64,000 bases of DNA, from assembly GCA_963802415.1 (NCBI GenBank), contig CAWDIH010000001.1, forward strand, positions 1,860,001 to 1,924,000. Reading direction: 5' to 3'. Shown here piece by piece: positions 36,668-44,965 of the stretch; position 1 is the first letter of the stretch; each line of letters starts with the position of its first letter. The DNA comes from DATAES01 sp963802415 (GTDB lineage Bacteria; Actinomycetota; Acidimicrobiia; Acidimicrobiales; JACDCH01). The position numbers and the translations under genes are program-made. A model generated the notes under the pieces. It did not search any database and was not told the origin of the DNA. It was given only the letters and a program-made list of their open reading frames with translations.

Positions 36668-37103
36668 GCGTCCGGATCTGACAGAGCTGTTCGACGAAGT
36701 ACGCCTCCTCGAACACCTTCTGGCCCGCGCTGCGGAAGGGCTGCACCGCTCGTCCGGCATCTCCGTCCCCGGGCGAGCGGTGCTCGAGTTCCTCAAGCGC
36801 AACGGACCGACGCCGGTTCCCAACATCGCCCGCGCCCGCTACGTCACCCGCCAACACATTCAAACGATCGTCGACACCTTGACCGACCAGAAACTGGTCG
36901 GACGGGCACCCAACGCCGGCCACCGCAGCTCGCCGCTGATCACGCTCACCGACGCCGGTGCTCACGCCATCGACAAGATCCACGAACGAGAGGACCAGAT
37001 CCTCGACCGAGCCATGACGGCCATTGGGGCACATGACGTACGAGCAGCGACCTCTGTCCTCACCGCCGTACGGGAAGCACTCGACCAAATGGAGGCCGCA
37101 TGA
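36666..37103 (+). CDS. MarR-family transcriptional regulator
   Basis: The winged helix is complete: SGISVPGRAVLEFLKRNGPT, PVPNIARARYVTRQHIQTIV, DTLTDQKLVGRAPNAGHRSS (wing) and PLITLTDAGAHAIDKIHER. It is about 145 residues, the family's usual length. In-frame ATGs at 36648 and 36666 are possible starts; the second lies just after the operator. The stop overlaps the methyltransferase ATG (ATGA), so the two form an autoregulated operon. Confidence 0.85.
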   Translation: MRPDLTELFDEVRLLEHLLARAAEGLHRSSGISVPGRAVLEFLKRNGPTPVPNIARARYVTRQHIQTIVDTLTDQKLVGRAPNAGHRSSPLITLTDAGAHAIDKIHEREDQILDRAMTAIGAHDVRAATSVLTAVREALDQMEAA

Positions 37104-37711
37104 GCCTCAAGGCAAAGCTGTTCGACCAGTTCCGGCAACCTCGCGGCCCTCTCGGCGTGCTGGCCGGACGCATCATGTCAAAGCGATCCTCCAATCAGGA
37201 ACGCAACGGGTGGACCGTCGGCCTGCTCGACCTGCAACCCAACGATCGCGTGCTCGAGCTCGGCTACGGGCCCGGCCTCGGCCTCGAAGCCGCGCTGCGC
37301 CACGGTGCCGCCGAAGTCGTCGGCATCGACCACTCCCGAGCGATGCGACGAATGGCGTCACGTCGCGTCAGACGAACCAGCACCAGAGCCAGGCTCGATC
37401 TTCGGCTCGGCGACGCCGAGCACCTCCCCGACGACCTAGGAATGCTCGACAAGATCTTCTCCTGCAACGTCTGGCTCTTCTGGAAGGACCCGGTCGACGT
37501 CTTCGTCACGCTCCGCCGCCACCTCGCACCGGGAGGCACCCTCGCGGTCACCCACCTCCCTCGCCACGGCGGCGCGACCCGCGACACCACCCTGGAGGCA
37601 GCCTCCACCATCGCCGAGGAGCTGACACAGGCAGGCTTCACCCAAGTCCGCAACGAGCTCCTCGAACTCCAACCCGTACTTGCTACCTGCGTACTGGCCA
37701 CGAACAACTGA
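37100..37711 (+). CDS. Class I SAM-dependent methyltransferase
   Basis: The 203-residue protein begins MSLKAKLFDQFRQPRGPLGV and has motif I RVLELGYGPGLGLEAAL, ribose-binding Asp in EVVGIDHSRAMRR, and FSCNVWLFWKDPVDVFVTLR. Coupling to the MarR gene suggests the substrate or product is the MarR ligand or a stress metabolite. The substrate is not known. Confidence 0.8.
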   Translation: MSLKAKLFDQFRQPRGPLGVLAGRIMSKRSSNQERNGWTVGLLDLQPNDRVLELGYGPGLGLEAALRHGAAEVVGIDHSRAMRRMASRRVRRTSTRARLDLRLGDAEHLPDDLGMLDKIFSCNVWLFWKDPVDVFVTLRRHLAPGGTLAVTHLPRHGGATRDTTLEAASTIAEELTQAGFTQVRNELLELQPVLATCVLATNN

Positions 37712-37794
37712 ATCCGCTCCCGCCATTCGAGCGTCTCTTGCTGTCGGTTACGGCGGGCCGCGATGGTCGACGGCGGCGCCGGCGGCGGGATCGG

Positions 37795-37935
37795 TCAGCT
37801 GTTGATGCGGTCGGTTTCGTAGGCCCACATGGCCAGCTCGACGCGGTTCCGTGCCGAGAGCTTGGTCATGAGGCTTGCGAGGTGCGCCTTGACAGTGCTG
37901 AGGCTGATAGGCAGATCGTCGGCGATCGACCGGGA
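37795..37935 (-). pseudogene. LuxR-type HTH, C-terminal fragment
   Basis: The minus strand reads SIADDLPISLSTVKAHLASL, MTKLSARNRVELAMWAYETD and stops at 37795. This is the recognition half of a LuxR/GerE output domain. The receiver or sensor portion is missing; upstream the strand is antisense to the next gene. Confidence 0.55.
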
Positions 37936-37998
37936 TCGGGGCGACTCGGGTCCGAGCGACTTGACCGCGGGCTCGGCTCCTGCGGCTACGGTCGGGTT

Positions 37999-38367
37999 GT
38001 GCGCGACGGCGAGTGGGTGAGATTCGTCATCCAGTTCGAGGTCCTCGATCTCGACCGCTTTCGCGAGATGGCGAACGCGATGGTGGCAGTGAGTCGCAAC
38101 GAACCGGGCACGGTCGTTTATGACTGGTACCTCGACGAACAAGCCAAAAAGGGAACGTTGTACGAGGCTTACGCGTCGCGCGAGGCCCTCAACGCGCACG
38201 CCAGCGGCGCGGTGTTCACCGAGTTGGCTCCGAGATATCTCGACGCCCTGCGCGTCATCTCGGTAGATGCGTACGGAGAGGCGGAGGGTCTGTCCCGGCG
38301 CGACGTGCTTGGTGCGCCTACCGCCTGGTGGGGTGCTCCGATCGCCGCGGTCACCACCTCCGGCTGA
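37999..38367 (+). CDS. Antibiotic-biosynthesis-monooxygenase (ABM) domain protein
   Basis: The fold signature is VRFVIQFEVLDLDRFREMAN, VSRNEPGTVVYDWYLDEQAK, YEAYASREALNAHASGAVF and LDALRVISVDAYGEA. ABM proteins are small dimeric ferredoxin-fold enzymes acting on quinols or polyketides. GTG 37999 or 38017 is the likely start. The region upstream is the LuxR relic, so the promoter is not obvious. Confidence 0.65.
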   Translation: MRDGEWVRFVIQFEVLDLDRFREMANAMVAVSRNEPGTVVYDWYLDEQAKKGTLYEAYASREALNAHASGAVFTELAPRYLDALRVISVDAYGEAEGLSRRDVLGAPTAWWGAPIAAVTTSG

Positions 38368-38537
38368 GACTCTCGCGAGAGGTCGGGGCGAGGCTGTCCG
38401 GTCGACCAAATCGCGCCACAACACTTGGAAGAGCCGCGGGATGCTGTGGGGGGACGCCGGTGGCCGAGCTTGTGGGAGGACGGGAATGGCACAGGTATAG
38501 AGGCGTTGGCCGCTGTGCGCCTCGAGTCGACGAAGGG

Positions 38538-38790
38538 TTACCGAGCGGTATATACCGACTTTACCCCCTGGGGGTATCTACCCTTACGCTGCCTCTGACC
38601 TGCGGAACCAGTGCGCCCCTCGGATTCGAACCCAGAATCTGCTGATTAAGAGTCCGTTCCCACGAGTCGCAGGAGTGGCTGCAGGTCTCTCACGTGCGGT
38701 TCTGTATCCGATTTCGTGTCAGGAGTCGCTTGAGTCTCACGCGCGCGCTGGAGTGACGCGTTCGGTTACGCGCGCGAGATCACGTTCCAG
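38538..38790. repeat. Dispersed repeat copy B containing a tRNA-Lys(CUU) 3'-half relic
   Basis: Landmarks are the same as copy A. On the minus strand, 38656-38611 reads CGGACTCTTAATC then GGGTTCGAATCCGAGGGGC and GCAC. That is an anticodon arm with CUU in the loop CUCUUAA, a T-arm and an acceptor 3' strand. The D-arm and 5' acceptor strand are absent, so it is not a working tRNA. The copy ends with the ACGCGTTCGGTTACGCGCG and CACGTTCCAG blocks. Confidence 0.65.
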
Positions 38791-39004
38791 TTGGACACCT
38801 GTTCCCGAGCGTTGGACCTCGAGACGGCGACCTGCGGAGGCGACGATGGCTCCGAGGTCCTCAAGGTCTGACGTAACCAAGAGGTCTGACGGGAAGCGGG
38901 CCTTCGACGACGGTGACATCAACGATGTCGTTAACCGCGGCGCTCGCCGCGGTCGGCGGCGCTGCGGTGGTGGCCGGTCAAATGCTGTCGCCCATTGCCG
39001 GAAG

Positions 39005-39047
39005 GAACGAGCACGCGGCTCTGTTCCTCCGGGCCGCGTGCTCGTTC
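39005..39047. terminator. Strong stem-loop
   Basis: GAACGAGCACGCGGC (39005-39019) pairs perfectly with GCCGCGTGCTCGTTC (39033-39047) around a 13-base loop. It lies downstream of the small secreted peptide gene (minus strand) and could end its transcript. No other gene is supported between 38791 and 39088. Confidence 0.55.
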
Positions 39048-39088
39048 GTGATGAACAGGCTCAAGATCATCTCGAGCCCAAGGACCCC

Positions 39089-39256
39089 TTACGGGCTTTG
39101 GCAGGACGCCGGCCGGTCCGCGGCCGCGCCGGTGCACTGGCCGCTCTTACCCGCGCCGTTCCCACCGTTCGTTGGCGGGGACGGGTCAGCAAAAGCGGTC
39201 GCGCCGGTGCCGATGATGATTCCGGCCACGATGAAAGACGCAATTGCACGTCGCAT
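39089..39256 (-). CDS. Small secreted peptide
   Basis: From ATG 39256, preceded by an excellent ribosome site (GGAGGTG), the 55-residue product has a signal peptide (MRRAIASFIVAGIIIGTGAT, cleavage after AFA). The short mature part reads DPSPPTNGGNGAGKSGQCTG, ending RPASCQSP with two Cys. It resembles the small Gly/Asn-rich exported peptides of actinobacteria; function unknown. Confidence 0.55.
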   Translation of the reverse strand: MRRAIASFIVAGIIIGTGATAFADPSPPTNGGNGAGKSGQCTGAAADRPASCQSP

Positions 39257-39779
39257 ATCGAATGTCACCTCCTCTCCGTGCTGTCGGGCCGGAGGCGATG
39301 GGTGTAGGCGGCGCTTGATTGCTCGAGACAGCTTCGTCTGTGCGCGCTCGGCCGCCGCCGCGTAAGACACGGCGACCACGTCGTTGTCCGGCCGCGGCCT
39401 CGCGTGCTGAACTCGCACCGCCGCGAAACTCCCCCGATTTGGTGAAGCTGGCTACCGCCCATAGCCCAACCTCCCAGCTAATCGGCGTCATCGTAGCTGT
39501 GCCTGCGACCGGCTGTAAACATCCTCAGCGATCCAAACGGCCACGTTGCGATCGACAGCGCAGGGATGCTGATGAGCGCGATCGGCGACGGGGCGTCGGC
39601 CGAAACGGGGGTCAACTTAGGAAAACTCGACCATCCTTGGATTTCGATGGATCTCGCTATTCACCGATGCAGACGATTGCATTCGACTCAGCCTCTGATT
39701 GAGAGCGGCGAACGGCCCTATCTCGCGCCGAGGCCGGGATGTCGTCGGCCCGCCTCGTCGAGCTCGAGGCGGGAACGTG
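39257..39779. other. Intergenic stretch without a supported gene
   Basis: No conserved frame or RNA structure is apparent between the secreted peptide gene and the left end of IS21. The secreted peptide promoter should lie at its left side. Confidence 0.35.
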
Positions 39780-41010
39780 TCGCCCGCCAGCGGCATGGGA
39801 CCACCTTGAGCTGAGTTTCGCCAGGAGGATGGGACCACCGTTTCGCCAGTAATGGGACCACCTCCCGGGGTCCACCAGCGCCGGTGCTGTTGACGGTGCA
39901 GTCGTCGCCGTTCCGTCGACGGATCGGAGGGGCGGCGATGGCATTCCGGGAGGTCCGTGTGTTCGAGGTTCGAGAGGTGCTGCGCTTGTGGTTGCGCGGC
40001 GAGGGGTTGCGCGGCGTTGAGCGGTTGACTCAGGTGGACCGCAAGACGGTCCGCCGTTACGTCGATGCGGCGGTGACGCTCGGCCTGGTCGGTGACGGCG
40101 GTGAGGATCAGCTGACCGACGTGTTTGTTGGCCAGGTGGTGGAGGCGGTGCACCCGCATCGCTGTGACGGGCACGGCGAAGCGTGGCGAGTGTTGGTTGG
40201 TCGGCACGACCAGCTCGAGCAGTGGCTCAAGGTCCAGAACCTCACGGTGGTCAAGACGCACGAGCTGCTCGGACGTCGCGGGGTTGTGGTGCCGCAGCGC
40301 ACGTTGCACCGTTACGCGCTCGAGGTCCTCGACGTGAGTCGGGGCCGGCGGGGGTCGACGGTGCGGGTCGCGGACGGCGAGCCGGGCGAAGAGTTGCAGG
40401 TCGACTTCGGCAAGCTGGGCCGGCTGTTCGATCCGGACACGAACCGCAACCGTGACTGCTGGGCGTTGATCTTCACGCCGGTCGTGTCTCGTTACACCTT
40501 CGTGTGGTTGACCTTCCGCCAGACGATCGATGACGTGATCGCCGGGTTCGAAGCGGTGTGGACGTTTTACGGCGGGGTGTTCGCCACGGTGATCCCCGAC
40601 AACCTCAAAGCGATGGTGGATCGCGACGACCCGCTCGAGCCGCGGCTGAACCAGGCGTTCGTGGAGTACGCGCAGGCTCGGGGCTTCGCGGTCGATCCGG
40701 CCCGGGTGCGCGCTCCGCAGGACAAGCCGAGGGTGGAGCGCACCGTGCCGTTCGTGCGCCAGTCGTTCTTCGCCGGCGAGGACTTCGTTGATCTCGCCGA
40801 CGGGCAACGCCGAGCGGAACATTGGTGTCGTGTGCGCGCTGGTCTACGCGCGCACGGCACCATCGAGGCTCGCCCCGCCGAAGTGTTCCCCGCCGAGGAG
40901 GCCCCGGTGCTGCGTCCCGCTCCCACGTCGCCTTATGACCTGCCTCGTTACTCGACGTCCAAAGTGCATCGCGATCATCACATCGAGGTGGCCAAGGCGC
41001 TCTCCCTTTC
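39780..41010 (+). mobile_element. IS21-family element, left part only
   Basis: The left end carries repeated terminal motifs: ATGGGACCACC occurs three times between 39790 and 39872, twice with TTTCGCCAG just before it. This multi-repeat end is typical of IS21. The istA gene follows but is cut at about 41010, where the sequence joins a cyclase gene. The istB gene and right end are missing here; an istB piece lies at 60438. Confidence 0.65.
39938..41010 (+). pseudogene. istA: IstA transposase, 3'-truncated
   Basis: The preserved 357 codons show the HTH (REVLRLWLRGEGLRGVERLT, QVDRKTVRRYVDAAV) and the DDE core: ELQVDFGKLGRLF (Asp), FATVIPDNLKAMVDRDD (Asp) and APQDKPRVERTVPFVRQSF (Glu). After EVAKALSL the frame runs on as an 854-codon chimera through antisense cyclase sequence, which is not a natural protein. 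Normal IstA is about 500 residues. Confidence 0.75.
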
Positions 41011-42097
41011 AGCGCGTATCGGCCAGGGGTGTGATCTCGAGCCGTGCGTCCGTCTGGAGCACCCGTCGCAGGGCGTCGGAGGTGAGGAACTGTCGGTTGG
41101 CGATCGCGGTGACGCGGGCGGCGATGTTCACCGTGGTGCCGATGTGGTCGCCCTCCCGGTACAGCAACGTGCCGAGGTGGGCGCCGATGCTGACCGCTGG
41201 GAAGTTCTCCTCGCCGTCGACCGCGGTGTCGATGTCGAGCCCGCATCGCACGGCGTCGGTGGCATCGGTGAATGCGAGCATGAACTCGTCGCCGATCTGT
41301 TTGACGATCTTGCCGCCGTGCCGTGCTACTGCGTCGCGCACGAGTTCGGAGAAGCGGCCGACGACGCGGGCGGCGGTGTGGTCGCCCATCGTTTCGGTCA
41401 GCGGCGTGAACCCGGCCAGGTCGACGAACATGATCGTCGCCTGCAGTTCGCCCGTGGTTTGTCCCGGAGGGGTGGTCGCTTCGGTGAGATGGAGAATGAA
41501 GTCCTCGCGCAGCGCCCGTTGGATCGCCTTGCGATGGAAGTAGAGCAGCGCGGGTTCGGGGAGGTCGCGTACCGAATCGCTGATGCCCCGCACGGTCGAA
41601 GCCAGTTCGGCGCCGGTGAGTCCTCCCGCGCGCAGCCGCTCGTGAACGTAGTAGTGGAAGAGCTGGGTCTCGGCTTCGGCCACCCGGCCGATGGCGTCGG
41701 CGTAGACGCGGATCAACTGCAACAGCGCCTCTTCCGGGATGCCGGCGGCAAGCGCCACCGCGAGCGAACGCTGCGCCTCCACGTCTTCGTCGAACGCCTC
41801 GTCCTGGTCGCCCAGACCACCCGCCACCCACAGGCGGCGCATCGCGTCAAGCGCAAGGCCATGCGCGGTGCGCACCGTTCCGCCGGTGATCAGCACCACG
41901 AACTCGCCGATCACGTCACCCTGACGGCGCGTCGCCTCGGCAAGATCCTCGGCGCTCAACCCGCGGCGCTCCGCGTACTGGATCAGTCGGACCCGCTCAA
42001 TCGTGTCGGGCGGGAACCGCTCACCGGCCCCGGACAGCAGGCCGAGAGTGCGCCAGCCGCGCACCTGGTCACTGGTGGCGCCGGTGACTCGCACCAC
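41009..42097 (-). pseudogene. Class III cyclase, N-terminal part with regulatory domain (3'-truncated)
   Basis: Residues 1-200 hold a MerR-like start (MVRVTGATSDQVRGWRTLGL, FPPDTIERVRLIQYAERRGL) and a helical regulatory region like that of mycobacterial pH-regulated cyclases. The catalytic domain follows: ATIMFVDLAGFTPLTE (first metal Asp), HGGKIVKQIGDEFMLAF (second metal Asp) and NIAARVTAIANRQF (transition-state Asn/Arg). The gene is cut after ARLEITPLADTR at its join with istA. The missing end matches the copy at 9096. Confidence 0.75.
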
Positions 42098-42545
42098 ATC
42101 GACGACGCTGAGCTCAGTCGGCTCGGCACGCAGTCAGCCTGGCCCCGTCCGCCCCCCAAAGGCAACGGTCCCGCGTCGCAGGACACGGACGCGATGGGGG
42201 CGTGTGATGCGACGAGTCCAGGCTGTCCAGAACGGCACGGCCCCGTGTCTCCGAACGCGCGTGACCGAACATCGGGTCCACGGTGTCACGGAACGCCAGA
42301 GCTGGGAGCGCATACGTGCCGGGATGGCCGCCTCGAGCCGGTGACCCATCCGGAAATGTTCCGACGAGCGTTCCCGGACGATGGCCCGCGAGCGAGGTGT
42401 CGCAGTATCCGGCATTCCCGCCGCGGTGGGAATGGTCGACGTGGGTGATGCTGCGGCAAGAGCCTGGAACTTCAGTTGACAGTTTTTGGTCGCTGGACTT
42501 ATAAGTTTTCAGAATGCCTGTCGATTCGGAAGAAGGGAGCCAACG
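42098..42545. other. Intergenic region upstream of hsp20
   Basis: No protein is supported in these ~450 bases. Near its end a perfect palindrome ACTTATAAGT (42497-42506) lies ~40 bases before the hsp20 ATG and may be part of the heat-shock promoter or operator. The sequence is not the classical HAIR element of HspR. Confidence 0.35.
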
Positions 42546-42995
42546 ATGCTGATGCGAACCGATCCGTTCCGTGATTTCGATCGCCTGACCCAGCAGGTGT
42601 TAGGCACCCCGACACGCCCGGCGGCGATGCCCATCGATGCGTATCGCAACGGCGATGACTTCGTTGTCCAGTTCGATCTGCCCGGGGTGGACGCGGCCTC
42701 GATCGATCTGACGGTCGAGAAGAACGTGCTCACCGTGCATGCGGAGCGGAAGCGGGCGGACGACGAGACCGTTGAGTTGCTGGTCGGGGAGCGGCCTCAC
42801 GGCACGTTCAGCCGTCAGTTGTTCTTGGGCGAGACGCTTGACACCGACCGGATCGCGGCCGACTACGCAGACGGCGTTCTGACCATCCGGTTACCGGTCG
42901 CGGAGAAGGCGAAGCCGCGCCGGGTGGAGATCAACGTCGAGGACCGATCGCACGTCGCGCTCGACGCCGGCAGTCGTGAGACGGCCGCGAGCTAA
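42546..42995 (+). CDS. Hsp20/alpha-crystallin small heat-shock protein
   Basis: The 149-residue chaperone holds unfolded proteins during stress. The alpha-crystallin domain is MPIDAYRNGDDFVVQFDLPG, VDAASIDLTVEKNVLTVHAE, and GTFSRQLFLGETLDTDRIAA, YADGVLTIRLPVAEKAKPRR. It precedes a MerR-like gene and a STAS gene on the same strand, a likely stress operon. Confidence 0.92.
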   Translation: MLMRTDPFRDFDRLTQQVLGTPTRPAAMPIDAYRNGDDFVVQFDLPGVDAASIDLTVEKNVLTVHAERKRADDETVELLVGERPHGTFSRQLFLGETLDTDRIAADYADGVLTIRLPVAEKAKPRRVEINVEDRSHVALDAGSRETAAS

Positions 42996-43011
42996 GCACG
43001 GAGAACAGAAC

Positions 43012-43329
43012 TTGGGTTTGCCGTTTGATGACGAGCATGCGCCGCTGTACACGGTCGGCCAGGTTGCCGGTATCCTCAATGTCCAGCCCGCCTTCCTTCG
43101 ACGGATCGATCTGGAAGAGGTCGTGCAGCCTGCCCGATCCGATGGTGGTCAGCGCCGCTACAGCCGAGCGGACATTGCGCTCGTACAACGCGTATCCGAC
43201 ATGGCCGACGAAGGCCTGACCCTGGCCGGAATCAAGCGAATCCTGGCCCTCGATGTCGAAGTTGCCGACCTCAAACAGCAGCTGCAAGCGGCCAACAAAC
43301 GCCTCCAAACCAAACAACGACACACCTGA
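43012..43329 (+). CDS. MerR-family regulator, HspR-like
   Basis: The reading PLYTVGQVAGILNVQPAFLR, RIDLEEVVQPARSDGGQRRY, SRADIALVQRVSDMADEGLT is a MerR HTH as in the heat-shock repressor HspR. A coiled tail follows (VEVADLKQQLQAANKRLQTK). TTG 43012 is chosen as start because GGAG lies at the right distance and it clears hsp20; a GTG at 42976 overlaps hsp20. Its place directly after hsp20 suggests it controls that gene. Confidence 0.75.
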   Translation: MGLPFDDEHAPLYTVGQVAGILNVQPAFLRRIDLEEVVQPARSDGGQRRYSRADIALVQRVSDMADEGLTLAGIKRILALDVEVADLKQQLQAANKRLQTKQRHT

Positions 43330-43367
43330 GCTGCACACTGCCAGAACAGCACGAAGGAGGTATCGAC

Positions 43368-43673
43368 GTGAGCGTCCAGCGCTCCCGGATCGAGGTTCAG
43401 TCGGACAATGGTGTAGCCGTGATCGCGCTGATAGGCGAGTTTGACCTGGCCAGCAAAGACCAACTGCGACAACAGTTCCGGGCTTTGCGGGAAGCGAACC
43501 GTCGTCGCGTAGTGCTCGACCTGTCACAGACTCGATTCCTGGACTCCACGGTGCTCGGTGCGCTGGTCCGGGCGCACCAAGATGGGCTCGATGTCACTAT
43601 TCGAGGCGCAAGCGGCATCCCACAGAAAGCTCTTGAGGTAACCGGGCTGGCGACGATGGTCCATAGCGAGTGA
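43368..43673 (+). CDS. STAS-domain anti-anti-sigma factor-like protein
   Basis: The 101-residue protein shows VAVIALIGEFDLASKDQLRQ and RVVLDLSQTRFLDSTVLGAL, with the phosphorylatable Ser in FLDSTVLG. AAGGAGG precedes the GTG start. STAS proteins of this size release sigma factors from anti-sigma kinases. No kinase or sigma gene is in the window. Its position after hsp20-MerR fits a stress module. Confidence 0.85.
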   Translation: MSVQRSRIEVQSDNGVAVIALIGEFDLASKDQLRQQFRALREANRRRVVLDLSQTRFLDSTVLGALVRAHQDGLDVTIRGASGIPQKALEVTGLATMVHSE

Positions 43674-43821
43674 AGCTCGGGGCGGCGACCAGCTCACAGG
43701 CTGTCGGCGAGTTCGAGATCTCGGCGACGCCCGGCGCTCCGGGCTGAGGGCGGTCTCAGTCCCTGAGAGATACGACAACGTGAGCGTTGGTCGGGTTGCC
43801 GGCGCAGGCACAAGAGCGGTT

Positions 43822-44485
43822 GCCGGCGTATGGGTCCGGCGACACACGTGTCGCGATCCTGCGAGCGCAACACCGTGCGGCGATCACGCGGAGTCGGCCA
43901 GCACCTGCAGCCCAGGTTTCTCGTTGGCGAGCAGTTCGACACCGGTCGGACCGTCGGCCCTGTTGGCCGGGGTGAGCGCGCACGCGGTGATCAGTCCCGT
44001 CTCGGGCTCGACCGCAATATGGGCTTTGAAGCCGTCGCGGTACTCGCTCACGCTCTTGTGCATGTGCCGAGACTCAGGATCAACGGTGGAGATCATCCGG
44101 TCGGGTGCGACCCGCTGGGCGATCCGCCACACACGCCTTCGCCGTCGCCGGGTTCGACATCCTGGCCGGCGACGAGGGCCAACAACCCGACGGCGTCGGC
44201 CTGCTCATCGTCGAGCACAACCTCTTCGAGGGCGGCGATGATCACTCGAGCGTCATTGACCAACCCAGTCACGAGCGCGGCTTTGGCGTCGGGATCGTCC
44301 CAGGCGCACACCGGTTTGCCCGACGCGTCGTACTCATGCGCAGTCACCCCGACCGTGGCCGCGGCCGGCACCAGCCGCCGCACTCGACGGATCGCGGAGA
44401 CCAGCTGGGTGACGGTGTCCTGCGTGGCGACCGCGTCATCCAACAACGTCGAGTCCAACGCCCGCCGCCGGCGGCCCTTCAACAC
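43822..44485 (-). pseudogene. IS1182-like DDE transposase remnant
   Basis: The minus strand reads LKGRRRRALDSTLLDDAVAT, QLVSAIRRVRRLVPAA, GKPVCAWDDPDAKAALVTGL and VALLALVAGQDVEPGDGEG-like sequence. After a frame change near 44130 it reads WRIAQRVAPDRMISTVDPES, KAHIAVEPETGLITACALTP to LQVLADSA at 43884. The expected continuation (YGSGDTR...) is found just to the left but on the plus strand, so ~60 bases appear inverted. Both ends of the gene are missing. Confidence 0.65.
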
Positions 44486-44673
44486 CCCCGACGGTGGAGC
44501 CTTTCCTTCACCGAGTCGACTGCGTCTTCGACCTTGTTCTTGGCATTCTCGACGAACTCCTTCGTCTTTCCCGAGGCTTGGTCCACTTTGCCCTCGCGCT
44601 TGAGGTCGTCGTTGTCGGTCAAGTCGCCGGCCGCTTCCTTGGCGCGGCCCTCGATGTCGTCCATTTCTGGCAT
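44479..44673 (-). CDS. CsbD-family stress protein
   Basis: The 64-residue protein shows EMDDIEGRAKEAAGDLTDND, DLKREGKVDQASGKTKEFVE, NAKNKVEDAVDSVKERLH. Its last residues run into the transposase relic (overlap of ~7 bases), so the native C terminus may have been changed. It sits upstream of (facing away from) the second 49-residue membrane protein, 30 bases apart on the same strand. Confidence 0.8.
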   Translation of the reverse strand: MPEMDDIEGRAKEAAGDLTDNDDLKREGKVDQASGKTKEFVENAKNKVEDAVDSVKERLHRRGC

Positions 44674-44703
44674 GTCGATTCCTCCGAATGAATCAGGTGC
44701 GTG

Positions 44704-44853
44704 TCACACCGCGCGGCTGCCGCGGTACCCGGTGAGGATGCCGACGATGAAGAGTACGAGAGCGACGATCAGCAGCCACTTCAGGCCTTCGACGAACAGC
44801 CCGACTCCGCCGAACAGCAGAGCAAGGGGCAACAACAGTACGACGACAGCCAT
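44704..44853 (-). CDS. 49-residue hydrophobic membrane protein (copy 2)
   Basis: The product MAVVVLLLPLALLFGGVGLF, GLKWLLIVALVLFIVGILTG, YRGSRAV differs from copy 1 (14792-14941) at only a few residues. The leader GGAGGTC-TTCTG-ATG is also conserved. It is followed on the same strand by CsbD, suggesting a two-gene stress transcript. Confidence 0.65.
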   Translation of the reverse strand: MAVVVLLLPLALLFGGVGLFVEGLKWLLIVALVLFIVGILTGYRGSRAV

Positions 44854-44965
44854 CAGAAGACCTCCGATTCGAATGGAACAGCGTTGTACGACTGCACGGC
44901 TGTTTCCGAAATCCGTCGTCCCGATACCCGTGTGCTCGCTGCTTGCTGCGTCCCGGAGGTCGAAA

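Noticed and set aside
33423..38367. Secondary-metabolite biosynthetic cluster
   Set aside because: Tailoring-type genes (monooxygenase, methyltransferase, ABM, VOC) occur, but there is no synthase or carrier protein.
39884..42448. A single 854-codon plus-strand frame
   Set aside because: It is a chimera: the first ~360 codons are IstA and the rest is antisense to the cyclase gene.
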